Made by a program: the position numbers and the translations under genes. 64,000 nt of DNA, taken from contig NZ_BAAAZE010000008.1 of assembly GCF_039536745.1 (NCBI RefSeq), forward strand, positions 248,001 through 312,000. Direction: 5' to 3'. Below are positions 33,744 through 42,946 of this stretch, piece after piece. How positions within the stretch are numbered: the stretch's first letter is position 1; every line of letters begins with the position of its first letter. A model generated the notes under the pieces. That model was not told the DNA's origin. It saw only the letters and a list, made by a program, of their open reading frames with translations, and made no database searches. The stretch comes from Actimicrobium antarcticum. Lineage in GTDB: Bacteria; Pseudomonadota; Gammaproteobacteria; Burkholderiales; Burkholderiaceae_D.

Positions 33744-33801
33744 AACCTCCGGCGCCAATCGGCATCCGCAAATCCAGTGACTCTCGCGACTCGGCCATTT
33801 A
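33744..33801. repeat. Module C direct repeat, right copy
   Basis: Second copy of the 58-bp sequence at 32633-32690, ending four bases before the KdpE-like operator. Confidence 0.85.
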
Positions 33802-33804
33802 CAG

Positions 33805-33819
33805 TTTTTTTACACCCGC
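33805..33819 (+). promoter_or_regulatory. KdpE-box-like operator of the kdp operon
   Basis: TTTTTTTACACCCGC closely matches the remembered E. coli KdpE site (seven T followed by ACACCCCGC). A second shorter TTTTTACACC lies at 33839-33848, about 34 bp downstream. Both are before the kdp start codons. The promoter -10 may be at about 33851-33860 (TAAAAATATC). Confidence 0.7.
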
Positions 33820-33863
33820 TGCCCCAATCTCAACCCCGTTTTTACACCACTAAAAATATCCTC

Positions 33864-33884
33864 CTCCTATCGTTTTGACAGGAG
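33864..33884 (+). promoter_or_regulatory. Hairpin that can mask the first kdp ribosome site
   Basis: CTCCT (33864-33868) is complementary to the Shine-Dalgarno AGGAG (33880-33884) of the first kdp reading frame, with two further inner pairs. The stem is short (5 bp plus 2), so an effect on translation is possible but unproven. Confidence 0.4.
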
Positions 33885-33891
33885 AAGTGCC

Positions 33892-33996
33892 ATGGATATT
33901 GTGTTTGCAATCGGTGCCCTCGCGCTGTGGGGTGTGACTGCCCTGATGGTGCGCGGCTTCGGGCGGCTGGAACAACCTGCCGGAGGCCGGCCATGA
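33892..33996 (+). CDS. Single-helix microprotein before kdpF
   Basis: Short reading frame of 34 residues with a strong AGGAG ribosome site. The sequence MDIVFAIGALALWGVTALMV is one hydrophobic helix, followed by a basic tail. Its stop (TGA) overlaps the kdpF ATG, so it is built into the coupled chain of kdp genes. I recall similar small frames before kdpF in other betaproteobacteria, often unannotated. It may be a second small stabilising subunit; this is inference. Confidence 0.7.
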   Translation: MDIVFAIGALALWGVTALMVRGFGRLEQPAGGRP

Positions 33997-34091
33997 TGCC
34001 GCTCGCCGTGATTTATGGCCTCGGCGCGGTGTGCGCCGCGCTGCTGCTGGCGTATCTGGTCTACGCGCTGATCCGCGCCGAGGAGTTTTGA
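33993..34091 (+). CDS. kdpF: KdpF small membrane subunit
   Basis: Single-helix peptide of 32 residues: MMPLAVIYGLGAVCAALLLA then YLVYALIRAEEF. The ending YLVYALIRAEEF matches KdpF (YLLYALLRPERF in others). KdpF stabilises the KdpABC complex. Its TGA overlaps the kdpA ATG. Confidence 0.85.
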   Translation: MMPLAVIYGLGAVCAALLLAYLVYALIRAEEF

Positions 34092-35893
34092 TGAGCACCT
34101 CCGCCATGGGCCTGCTGGGCCTGTTCCTCGTGATGTTGCTGATTGCCGCCTGGCCAACGGGTAGTTGGCTGGCACGCCTGTGCTCGGGTCGGTTGCCGGC
34201 ATGGCTGCTCAGGCTGGAGAGGCCATTTTTCCGGCTGGCAGGCACCTCGCCGGACCGTGCGATGCGCTGGTCCGAGTACGCGCTGGCGCTGCTGGCGTTA
34301 AATCTGGTGGGCGTGATTGCGGTCTATCTGCTGCAGCGACTGCAGGGCGGTTTGCCGCTGAACCCGGCCGCGGTTGCTGCCATCAGTCCGGACTCGGCGT
34401 TCAACACGGCCATCAGTTTTGTCACCAATACCAACTGGCAGGGCTATGGCGGCGAGTCCGGCATGAGTTACCTGACCCAGATGGGGGCGCTGGCAGTGCA
34501 GAATTTCCTGTCGGCGGCTACCGGTATTGCGGTGGCCTTTGCCTTGATGCGCGGATTTGCGGCGCACTCCACCAGCGTGATCGGTAACTTCTGGGTGGAT
34601 GTGACGCGCATCACGGCCTGGCTGCTGGTGCCGCTGTCGCTGGTGTTTGCGCTGTTGCTGGTCGGGCAGGGCGTGGTGCAAAATTTTGACACCTACCAGT
34701 CCGCGACGACGCTGGAAGTCAGCCGGTTCCAGCAGCCCAAAGTGGGCGCCGATGGTCAGCCAGTGAAGGACGCCGCCGGTGCTGCAGTGATGGAAGACGC
34801 ACAAACGGCGACGCAGACCATCGCCATGGGACCGGTGGCATCGCAAGAGGCCATCAAGATGCTGGGCACCAATGGTGGCGGCTTCTTCAATGCCAATTCG
34901 GCGCATCCCTACGAGAACCCGACGGCGCTGAGCAACTTCATGCAGATGCTGGCCATCTTTCTGATTCCGGCGGGGCTGTGTTTTGCCTTCGGACGGGTGG
35001 TCGGCGACCTGCGCCACGGCTGGGCGGTGCTGGCTGCCATGACGGTAATCTTTGTCATCGCCGTGGTCGCCATCACGCCGGCCGAGCAGGCTGGCAATCC
35101 GCTGCTGTCCAGCCTGGGCGTGGATCAGACGGCCAGTGCGCTGCAGGCCGGCGGCAACATGGAAGGCAAGGAAGCCCGGTTCGGCATCAACGCCACCACG
35201 CTGTTTGCCGTCATCACCACCGCCGCGTCGTGCGGTGCCGTCAATGCCATGCACGGATCATTTACGCCGCTGGGCGGGATGGTGCCGATGGTCATGATGC
35301 AATTGGGTGAAGTGGTGTTTGGCGGTGTCGGCAGTGGCCTCTACGGCATGCTGATTTTTGCCATTCTGGCGGTGTTCATTGCCGGGCTGATGATCGGCCG
35401 TACGCCGGAATATCTGGGCAAGAAGATCGAGGTGCACGAGATGAAGCTGACCTCGATCACGATTCTGGTCACGCCGATTCTGGTGCTGGCCGGGACCGCG
35501 ATCGCCGTGACAGCGACGGCAGGGCAGGCAGGTATCGGCAACCCCGGCGCGCATGGTTTTTCGGAAATTCTGTATGCCCTGAGCTCTGCCGCCAACAACA
35601 ACGGCAGCGCATTTGCCAGCCTGTCGGCCAACACGCCGTTCTACAACACGCTGCTGGGCGTGGTGATGTGGCTGGGACGCTTTGGGGTGATCGTGCCGGT
35701 GCTGGCGATTGCCGGTGCGCTGGCGTCCAAAAAGAGTTTGCCGGTGACTGCCGGAACCATGCCCACGCATGGCCCGCTGTTTGTCTTTTTATTGATCGCC
35801 ACCGTGTTGCTGGTCGGTCTGCTGAACTACGTGCCCGCGCTGGCCCTGGGGCCGATGGTGGAGCATCTGATGTTGTGGAAAGGAAGTGTCTGA
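34091..35893 (+). CDS. kdpA: Potassium-transporting ATPase A subunit
   Basis: Channel-like potassium-binding subunit of 600 residues. The start at 34091 (MSTSAMGLLGLFLVML) overlaps kdpF. Selectivity-filter repeats are visible: TNTNWQGYGGESGMSYLTQM near 115-134, TNGGGFFNANSAHPYENPT near 260-280, and ASCGAVNAMHGSFTPLGG near 375-395. Complete length for the family. Confidence 0.96.
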   Translation: MSTSAMGLLGLFLVMLLIAAWPTGSWLARLCSGRLPAWLLRLERPFFRLAGTSPDRAMRWSEYALALLALNLVGVIAVYLLQRLQGGLPLNPAAVAAISPDSAFNTAISFVTNTNWQGYGGESGMSYLTQMGALAVQNFLSAATGIAVAFALMRGFAAHSTSVIGNFWVDVTRITAWLLVPLSLVFALLLVGQGVVQNFDTYQSATTLEVSRFQQPKVGADGQPVKDAAGAAVMEDAQTATQTIAMGPVASQEAIKMLGTNGGGFFNANSAHPYENPTALSNFMQMLAIFLIPAGLCFAFGRVVGDLRHGWAVLAAMTVIFVIAVVAITPAEQAGNPLLSSLGVDQTASALQAGGNMEGKEARFGINATTLFAVITTAASCGAVNAMHGSFTPLGGMVPMVMMQLGEVVFGGVGSGLYGMLIFAILAVFIAGLMIGRTPEYLGKKIEVHEMKLTSITILVTPILVLAGTAIAVTATAGQAGIGNPGAHGFSEILYALSSAANNNGSAFASLSANTPFYNTLLGVVMWLGRFGVIVPVLAIAGALASKKSLPVTAGTMPTHGPLFVFLLIATVLLVGLLNYVPALALGPMVEHLMLWKGSV

Positions 35894-35894
35894 C

Positions 35895-37955
35895 ATGAAA
35901 ACATCCACCACGCTGTCGCTGCTGGACCCGGCGCTGCTGCGCCCTGCCATCGCGGCCTCGTTCACCAAACTTAGTCCCCGGGTGCAGTGGCGTAACCCGG
36001 TCATGTTCGTGGTGTATTTAGGCAGCATTGCCACCACCCTGCTGGGCCTGCAGGCGCAGGCCGATGCGGGGTTTATCTTCGCGATCTCGGCCTGGCTCTG
36101 GTTCACCGTGCTGTTTGCCAATTTTGCCGAAGCACTGGCCGAAGGCCGTAGCAAGGCGCAGGCGGCATCACTGCGCGGCCTCAAGAAAAGCACCTGGGCC
36201 AAGAAGCTCACGGAGCCAACGCATGGTTCGCCGTTCCTGCCCGAGCAGGCAGACAACCTGCGCAAGGGTGACGTCGTGCTGGTCGAAGCGGGTGACATGA
36301 TCCCGGTCGATGGCGAGGTGATTCAGGGTGTCGCGACCGTCGACGAAAGCGCCATTACCGGCGAATCGGCGCCGGTGGTGCGCGAGTCGGGCGGTGACTT
36401 TTCCTCTGTCACCGGTGGCACGCGGGTGCTATCGGACTGGCTGGTGGTACGCATCAACGTCAACCCCGGCGAATCGTTCCTGGACCGCATGATCAGCATG
36501 GTCGAAGGGGCCAAGCGCCAGCGCACGCCCAACGAGATTGCGCTGACCATTTTGCTGGTGGCGCTGACCATCGTGTTTCTGGTGGTGACCGTGACATTGC
36601 TGCCGTTTTCCATTTTTAGTGTGGCCGCTGCCAAGTCGGGCAACGTGGTTGGCATGACGGCGCTGATCGCCCTGCTGGTCTGCCTGATTCCGACCACCAT
36701 CGGCGGCTTGCTGTCGGCCGTCGGCGTGGCCGGCATGAGCCGCATGATGCAGGCCAATGTGATCGCCACCTCCGGGCGCGCCGTCGAGGCCGCCGGCGAC
36801 GTCGACGTGCTGTTGCTGGACAAGACCGGCACGATCACCCACGGCAACCGTCAGGCATCGCGCTTTTTGCCGGCGCCGGGTGTGACCGAGGCACAGCTGG
36901 CCGCGTGTGCCGTGCAAGCCTCGATGACCGACGAGACACCCGAGGGTCGCAGCATCGTCTCGCTGGCGCAGCGACTGGGTGCGGCACAGCCATTGACAGG
37001 CACGTTGCTCGACATCCCGTTCACCGCGCAAACCCGCATGAGCGGCGTGGATGTCACGCTGGCCGATGGCACGGCCCGGCCCTTGCGCAAAGGCGCAGTC
37101 GATGCCGTACGCAAATACATCGACGCGCTGGGCGGCACGGTTCCGGCCGCAGTGACGCAGGCGTCCGACGATGTTTCGCGTCGGGGCAGCACCCCGCTGG
37201 CGGTCGCCGACGGCAACCGGGTGCTGGGCATCGTCGAGCTCAAGGACATCGTCAAGCCCGGCATCAAGGAACGTTTCGGCGAGTTGCGCCGCATGGGCAT
37301 CAAGACCGTGATGATCACCGGCGACAACCGGCTGACCGCCGCCGCCATCGCGGCCGAAGCTGGTGTCGACGACTTTCTGGCCGAAGCCACGCCCGAAGAC
37401 AAGCTCAAGTTGATCCGCCAGTACCAGGCCGAAGGCCGGCTGGTGGCGATGACCGGCGATGGCACCAACGATGCTCCCGCGCTGGCCCAGGCCGACGTGG
37501 CGGTTGCCATGAACAGTGGCACGCAGGCCGCCAAAGAGGCCGGCAACATGGTGGACCTGGACTCCAACCCCACCAAGTTGCTGGAAATCGTGGAGACCGG
37601 CAAGGCGCTGCTGATGACACGCGGTTCGCTCACCACCTTTTCGATCGCCAACGACGTGGCCAAATACTTCGCCATCATTCCGGCGATTTTTGTCAGCACC
37701 TATCCGCAGCTGGCGGCCTTGAACGTGATGCAGCTGGGCAGTCCGAATTCGGCCATCCTGTCGGCGGTGATCTTTAATGCGCTGATCATCATGTTCTTGA
37801 TTCCGCTGGCGCTCAAGGGCGTCAAGTACCGGCCGGTCGGTGCTGCGGCGCTGCTGCGTCGCAATCTGGCCATCTATGGTCTCGGCGGTTTGATCGTGCC
37901 CTTCATCGGCATCAAGGTCATCGACCTGCTGCTGGTGGCGTTGCACCTGGTTTGA
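35895..37955 (+). CDS. kdpB: Potassium-transporting ATPase B subunit
   Basis: P-type ATPase subunit of 686 residues. The phosphorylation site D309 lies in LLLDKTGTITHGN. The TGES-like actuator motif is AITGESAPVV near 154, and the hinge region is MTGDGTNDAPALAQADV near 518. The ATG at 35895 (GGAAG eight bases upstream) is preferred to a GTG at 35886. It lies 1 bp after kdpA. Confidence 0.96.
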   Translation: MKTSTTLSLLDPALLRPAIAASFTKLSPRVQWRNPVMFVVYLGSIATTLLGLQAQADAGFIFAISAWLWFTVLFANFAEALAEGRSKAQAASLRGLKKSTWAKKLTEPTHGSPFLPEQADNLRKGDVVLVEAGDMIPVDGEVIQGVATVDESAITGESAPVVRESGGDFSSVTGGTRVLSDWLVVRINVNPGESFLDRMISMVEGAKRQRTPNEIALTILLVALTIVFLVVTVTLLPFSIFSVAAAKSGNVVGMTALIALLVCLIPTTIGGLLSAVGVAGMSRMMQANVIATSGRAVEAAGDVDVLLLDKTGTITHGNRQASRFLPAPGVTEAQLAACAVQASMTDETPEGRSIVSLAQRLGAAQPLTGTLLDIPFTAQTRMSGVDVTLADGTARPLRKGAVDAVRKYIDALGGTVPAAVTQASDDVSRRGSTPLAVADGNRVLGIVELKDIVKPGIKERFGELRRMGIKTVMITGDNRLTAAAIAAEAGVDDFLAEATPEDKLKLIRQYQAEGRLVAMTGDGTNDAPALAQADVAVAMNSGTQAAKEAGNMVDLDSNPTKLLEIVETGKALLMTRGSLTTFSIANDVAKYFAIIPAIFVSTYPQLAALNVMQLGSPNSAILSAVIFNALIIMFLIPLALKGVKYRPVGAAALLRRNLAIYGLGGLIVPFIGIKVIDLLLVALHLV

Positions 37956-37992
37956 ACCGGCACCGGCTTTTTGCCCCTCTCAAGGAATCCCC

Positions 37993-38565
37993 ATGAAAAC
38001 ATACCTTCGTCCCGCTCTGGTCCTCTTCGCATTGCTGACACTGCTCACCGGCGTGGCGTACCCGCTGCTGGTGACCGGCCTCGCACAGGCCGTGTTTCCG
38101 GCGCAGGCGCACGGCAGTCTGCTGCAACGCGATGGCAAGATCGTCGGCTCGGCCCTGATCGGCCAGCAGTTCAGCGCACCCGGGAACTTCTGGGGCCGGC
38201 CGTCGGCCACCAGTCCCAACCCGAACAATGCGGCAGCCTCCGGCGGCGCCAATCTGGGACCGCTGAATCCGGCGCTGATGGCGGCCGTCAAAGGCCGCGT
38301 GGACGCGCTGCGGGCGGCAGACCCGGGCAACACGGCGCTGGTGCCGGTGGATCTGGTGACCGCGTCGGGCAGTGGACTGGACCCGCATATCAGCCTGGCG
38401 GCGGCGTTGTACCAGGTGCCCCGTGTCGCCAGGGCGCGTGGGTTGCCGGTCGATCGGATTCAACGCCTGGTCGAAGTCAATACGAGCAAGCCGCTCCTCG
38501 GATTACCGGGTGAACCGGTGGTGAATGTGCTGGCACTGAACCTGGCATTGCAGGGGCCCAGGTAA
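37993..38565 (+). CDS. kdpC: Potassium-transporting ATPase C subunit
   Basis: Single-span periplasmic subunit of 190 residues. The N-terminal helix is ALVLFALLTLLTGVAYPLLV. KdpC motifs follow: GSALIGQQFSAPGNFWGRPS near 50-69, SGSGLDPHISLAAALYQVPR near 127-146, and the end LLGLPGEPVVNVLALNLAL. It aids ATP binding by KdpB. Confidence 0.95.
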   Translation: MKTYLRPALVLFALLTLLTGVAYPLLVTGLAQAVFPAQAHGSLLQRDGKIVGSALIGQQFSAPGNFWGRPSATSPNPNNAAASGGANLGPLNPALMAAVKGRVDALRAADPGNTALVPVDLVTASGSGLDPHISLAAALYQVPRVARARGLPVDRIQRLVEVNTSKPLLGLPGEPVVNVLALNLALQGPR

Positions 38566-38630
38566 GTGCCGGGGCGACGGGATGTTACCCTCGACATACC
38601 TGATTTTTTCGCGCCTGAAAGGCGGTCTCC

Positions 38631-41390
38631 GTGAACCACGACCATGCATCACGCCCGGACCCCGATGCCCTGCTGGCCGAACTCCATGCACTGGAGCAGA
38701 CCCGGCAGCGCGGCAAATTGCGCATCTATTTTGGTGCCAGCGCCGGCGTCGGAAAAACCTATGCCATGCTCGCTGCCGCGCAGCGCGCACAGGAGGCTGG
38801 CCAGCATGTCATGGTGGGCCTGGTCGAAACCCATGGCCGCAAAGAGACGGCTGCGCTGGACGCGGGGCTTCAGCACATTGCCTTGCGCAAGCTGCCCTAT
38901 CGCGGTCAGGAACTGCTGGAACTGGATCTGGACGCGGCACTGGCCGCGTCACCCGATATCCTGCTGGTCGACGAGCTGGCTCACAGCAACGCGCCCGGCT
39001 CGCGCCATCCCAAGCGCTGGCAGGATATCGAGGAGCTGCTGGCCGCCGGCATCGATGTCTGGACGGCGCTGAATGTGCAACATCTGGAAAGTCTGAACGG
39101 CACGGTGGGTGCCATCACCGGCATCCGTGTCAATGAAACCGTACCCGACACCGTATTGGATGGTGCCGATGAAGTGGTGCTGGTCGATGTCACGGCCGAC
39201 GAACTGCTGGCGCGGTTGAAGGCAGGCAAAGTGTATTTGCCGCATCAGGCCGAACGCGCCACCCAACATTTTTTCCGCAAAGGCAATCTGTTTGCGCTCC
39301 GCGAAATCGCCCTGCGTCGTACCGCCGAGCATGTCGGCGACGACGTGCGCAGCTACCGCAAACAGCATCTGCACAACACGCGCAGTGACCAGCCAAATGG
39401 TCCACCCGCGTGGAACACATCGGGCACCATGCTGGTCTGCATCGGCCCTCACGAAGGTGCCGAACATGCGGTGCGCACTGCAGCACGGCTGGCCGATCAG
39501 CTCAATGTCAGCTGGCATGCCGCCTACGTCGACACGGCCTTTCTGCAACGGCGCAAGGCATCTGAACGTGACCGCACGTTGACCGTCCTGAAGCTGGTCG
39601 ATGAGCTCGGTGGCAACACCGCCGTACTCACCGGTAATGACATCGCCAGGGAACTGCTCCGGCACGCCCAATCGCTCAACTGCACCACGGTAATTCTGGG
39701 ACGTCCGAGGCAGCATCCGCAGGGTTTTCTGTGGCGCGTCCTGCGGCCCACACTGACCCGTCAGATAGCCAGTCTGGCCCCGGATCTGGATGTTCTGGAT
39801 GTCGCTGCTGCCCCAACGGTGCGGCGGCTGGCACCGGCATTTCAGCGCGAACTTCAGGACGAGGTGCCCGTAGCCAGCCGCTTTTCTGCCTCGGCCGGTT
39901 ACGCGTGGGCGGTCGCGGCCTGCGTGGCGGCGACGCTGCTGACCTTGCCGCTGGCGGGATGGTTTGATCTGGCCAATATCGTCATGCTGTTTTTGCTGTG
40001 CGTGGTGCTGGTGGCGGTCAGGTTCGGCCGCGGGCCGTCCGCGTTGGCTGCCGTTGTGTCGGTCGCTTCGTTTGACTTTTTCTTTGTGGAGCCGCGCTTT
40101 TCCTTTGCGGTCAGTGATGTGCAATATCTCGTGACCTTCGCGGTCATGCTGGCGGTTGGCGTGCTGTTCGGGCAATTGACCGCCAATCTGCGCTTTGCCG
40201 TCGGGGTCTCGCGCAATCGGGAGCGACGCGCACACGCGCTGTTCGAACTGACCCGCGACTTGTCGGCTGCGTTGCAGTCGGAGCAGGTGGTCGCACTCGG
40301 CGAAGCGGTGGTACAGCGCACGTTTGGCGGCGCGGTGCACGTGCTGCTGCTGGGCACGCATGACCAGCTTCTGATGACCGAACCGCTGCCGGACAAACTC
40401 GACGCCAGCCTTGCCGATTGGGCGTTCAATCATGGACAACATGCCGGCATGGGCACCTCCACCTTGCCCGCCAACCCGTGGCATTACGTGCCGCTGACCG
40501 CCCCGATGCGCATTCGTGGCGTGCTGGCATTGCGTCCCGCCCAACCACGCTGGCTGCTGATTCCGGAACAAATGCAGCAACTCGACACGCTGGCCCGCCA
40601 GATCGCGATTGCCCTGGAGCGTGTGCATTACGTGGAAGTCGCCCAGACAGCGGTGGTGCAGATGGAGTCCGAGCGCCTGCGTAACACGCTGCTGGCGGCC
40701 ATGTCGCACGATGTGCGCACACCGCTCACGGCGCTGGTCGGGCAGGCCGAGTCGCTGGCGGCATCGGCGCCGTTGACCGACCACCAACGCGAGTCGGCAC
40801 AATCGATCAGCCACGAAGCGCATGAACTGAGTACGCTGGTGACCAACCTGCTGGAAATGGCCCGACTGGAGAGTGGTCAGGTCGAGTTGCGCCGCGACTG
40901 GCAGTCGGTCGAGGAAGTGATCGGCAGCGCCATCCGCGCGGCGCGCCATGCACTGGGAACGCTGGCCGTGCAAACCGATGTGCCGGCCGACTTGCCGCTG
41001 GTGGAGTTCGATGCCGGGTTGATCGAACGGGTGCTGGTCAATTTGCTGGAAAACGCCGTCAAGTACGGACAAGCCGTGCACGGTGCCGGACCGGTAGCCT
41101 TCGTCAGTGCCAGCGTCACGCCCACTACCCTGGAACTGACCGTGCGTGACTTTGGTCCGGGTTTGCCGGCCGCCAGCAGAGGCCGCGAGCAGGACCTGTT
41201 CGAAAAATTCACTCGCGGCCGAGCCGAGTCGTCCACCCGCGGCGTGGGTCTGGGACTGGCCATTTGTCGCGCGATCGTGCAGGCGCATCATGGTGAGATC
41301 CGGGCAGCGCAGGCGAGCGGTTCAGGCGCAGAATTCACCGTCACCTTGCCCCGCACTGCGCCGCCCGCGCCACCACCCGAGTCCGTGTGA
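38631..41390 (+). CDS. kdpD: KdpD sensor histidine kinase
   Basis: Osmo/potassium sensor kinase of 919 residues, GTG start. The N-terminal KdpD domain has a Walker-type GASAGVGKTYAMLAAAQ (~35-51) and DILLVDELAHSNAPGSRH near 110. A universal-stress domain (~255-380) follows, then four close membrane helices (~420-510), a GAF-like domain (~530-660), the phosphoacceptor H693 in AAMSHDVRTPLTALVG and an ATPase domain with NLLENAVKYG and GVGLGLAICRAIV. It phosphorylates KdpE. Confidence 0.95.
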   Translation: MNHDHASRPDPDALLAELHALEQTRQRGKLRIYFGASAGVGKTYAMLAAAQRAQEAGQHVMVGLVETHGRKETAALDAGLQHIALRKLPYRGQELLELDLDAALAASPDILLVDELAHSNAPGSRHPKRWQDIEELLAAGIDVWTALNVQHLESLNGTVGAITGIRVNETVPDTVLDGADEVVLVDVTADELLARLKAGKVYLPHQAERATQHFFRKGNLFALREIALRRTAEHVGDDVRSYRKQHLHNTRSDQPNGPPAWNTSGTMLVCIGPHEGAEHAVRTAARLADQLNVSWHAAYVDTAFLQRRKASERDRTLTVLKLVDELGGNTAVLTGNDIARELLRHAQSLNCTTVILGRPRQHPQGFLWRVLRPTLTRQIASLAPDLDVLDVAAAPTVRRLAPAFQRELQDEVPVASRFSASAGYAWAVAACVAATLLTLPLAGWFDLANIVMLFLLCVVLVAVRFGRGPSALAAVVSVASFDFFFVEPRFSFAVSDVQYLVTFAVMLAVGVLFGQLTANLRFAVGVSRNRERRAHALFELTRDLSAALQSEQVVALGEAVVQRTFGGAVHVLLLGTHDQLLMTEPLPDKLDASLADWAFNHGQHAGMGTSTLPANPWHYVPLTAPMRIRGVLALRPAQPRWLLIPEQMQQLDTLARQIAIALERVHYVEVAQTAVVQMESERLRNTLLAAMSHDVRTPLTALVGQAESLAASAPLTDHQRESAQSISHEAHELSTLVTNLLEMARLESGQVELRRDWQSVEEVIGSAIRAARHALGTLAVQTDVPADLPLVEFDAGLIERVLVNLLENAVKYGQAVHGAGPVAFVSASVTPTTLELTVRDFGPGLPAASRGREQDLFEKFTRGRAESSTRGVGLGLAICRAIVQAHHGEIRAAQASGSGAEFTVTLPRTAPPAPPPESV

Positions 41391-41408
41391 AACCCCAACC
41401 GAGTCGCC

Positions 41409-42125
41409 ATGTCCCCACCCGTTGCCATCCTGATTGAAGACGAACCCCAGATCCGGCGCTTCGTGCGCGCCGCGCTGGAAGCCGAAGGCTGGCAGGTGTT
41501 CGAAGCCGACACCGCCAAGCGCGGCCTGCTGGACGCCGGCACCCGGAAACCCGATCTGCTGATCGTGGACCTGGGGCTACCCGACGGTGACGGCCTGGAC
41601 GTGATACGCGATGTGCGCGGCTGGTCCAGCGTACCGATCGTGGTGCTGTCGGCCCGCATGGACGAATCCGACAAGATCGCTGCACTGGACGCCGGCGCTG
41701 ACGACTACATCACCAAGCCCTTTGGCGTCGGCGAATTGCTGGCCCGAGTGCGCGCCAATATGCGACGGCCCCGCAGCGCGGCAGGCGACACCACCGCCGG
41801 CGCGGGCCTGCACACCGAACCGGTGTTCCGGTTTGGCAGCGTGGCAGTCGACCGCGCAGCGCGTCTGGTGCGCCGCGCCAGTGCCGAGGTCCATCTCACG
41901 CCGATCGAATACCGGCTGCTGACGGTATTGATCAGCAACGCCGGGCGCGTGATGACGCACCGCCAGCTCCTGCGTGAAGTGTGGGGGCCGGCCCACACCG
42001 GCCAAAGCCATTACCTGCGTATCTACATGGGGCACTTGCGACAGAAACTGGAAGAAGACCCCGCGCAACCGCGGCACCTGCTGACGGAAACGGCGGTGGG
42101 TTATCGGTTGATGGTGGAGGGGTAG
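41409..42125 (+). CDS. kdpE: KdpE response regulator
   Basis: OmpR-type regulator of 238 residues. Receiver with E10/D11, phospho-acceptor D54 (LLIVDLGLPDGDG) and K in ITKPFGVGEL. The winged-helix domain (~135-235) contains LTPIEYRLLTVLISNAGRVM and SHYLRIYMGHLRQKLE. It activates the kdp operon. It converges with xth with a 3-bp gap. Confidence 0.95.
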   Translation: MSPPVAILIEDEPQIRRFVRAALEAEGWQVFEADTAKRGLLDAGTRKPDLLIVDLGLPDGDGLDVIRDVRGWSSVPIVVLSARMDESDKIAALDAGADDYITKPFGVGELLARVRANMRRPRSAAGDTTAGAGLHTEPVFRFGSVAVDRAARLVRRASAEVHLTPIEYRLLTVLISNAGRVMTHRQLLREVWGPAHTGQSHYLRIYMGHLRQKLEEDPAQPRHLLTETAVGYRLMVEG

Positions 42126-42128
42126 CGG

Positions 42129-42908
42129 TCAGGCAGGAGGAAAATCGTACTCAATGATCAACGGCGCATGATCCGAAAAGCGCTCTTGCTTGTAAATCGA
42201 CACCGCCTTCGCGCTCGCCGCGATGACGGGGGTGGCAATCTGGTAGTCGATGCGCCAGCCAACGTTCTTGGCCCAGGCCTGCCCACGGTTGCTCCACCAG
42301 GTGTATTGCTCTGCGCGGGGGTCGACCTGGCGGAACACGTCGACCAGTGCCACTTCGTCAAAAATCCTGCTCAGCCAGGCCCGTTCCTCAGGCAGGAAAC
42401 CGGAATTCTTTTTGTTGCCCTTGAAGTTTTTCAGGTCGATTTCCTGATGCGCGATGTTCCAGTCGCCGCAGACGACGACCTCGCGACCGGAGTTTTTCAG
42501 CAGGATCAGGTGCGGCAGAAAGACTTCCATGAAACGGAATTTGGCGAGCTGGCGTTCTTCGCCCGACGAGCCGGACGGGCAGTACACCGAGATGATGCTC
42601 AGATTGCCGAAGTCGCATTGCACGTAGCGGCCTTCGGCATCGAATTCGGGCGTGCCGAAACCGGTGATGATGTTGTCGGGAGCACGTTTGCTGTAGATCC
42701 CGGTGCCCGAATAGCCCTTTTTGTCAGCGTAATGGAAGGCACCGTGATAACCGTCTGGGGCCAGCATGTCCGGTGACATGTCGGCGGCCTGCGCCTTGAG
42801 TTCCTGAACGCAGACGACGTCGGCATCCTGGTGGGCCATCCATGCGAAGAAGCCTTTTTTGGTGGCCGAGCGGATGCCGTTGAGGTTGGCAGCAATGATT
42901 TTCAGCAT
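42129..42908 (-). CDS. xth: Exodeoxyribonuclease III
   Basis: AP endonuclease and 3'-5' exonuclease in base-excision repair, 259 residues. The start at 42908 (MLKIIAANLNGIRSATKKGF) matches the family. Motifs: VCVQELKAQ (metal-binding Glu), GTGIYSKRAP, YCPSGSSGEERQLAKF, CGDWNIAHQEIDLKN and the C-terminal WRIDYQIATP and FSDHAPLIIEYD with the catalytic Asp-His. Complete. Confidence 0.95.
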   Translation of the reverse strand: MLKIIAANLNGIRSATKKGFFAWMAHQDADVVCVQELKAQAADMSPDMLAPDGYHGAFHYADKKGYSGTGIYSKRAPDNIITGFGTPEFDAEGRYVQCDFGNLSIISVYCPSGSSGEERQLAKFRFMEVFLPHLILLKNSGREVVVCGDWNIAHQEIDLKNFKGNKKNSGFLPEERAWLSRIFDEVALVDVFRQVDPRAEQYTWWSNRGQAWAKNVGWRIDYQIATPVIAASAKAVSIYKQERFSDHAPLIIEYDFPPA

Positions 42909-42946
42909 GGGGAATCGTTCCTGGAAAAGAGGCTGCCAACGATAAC

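Noticed and set aside
38949..41291. 780-residue open frame antisense to kdpD
   Set aside because: Shadow of kdpD; composition is His/Gln/Arg-rich and no domain is recognisable.
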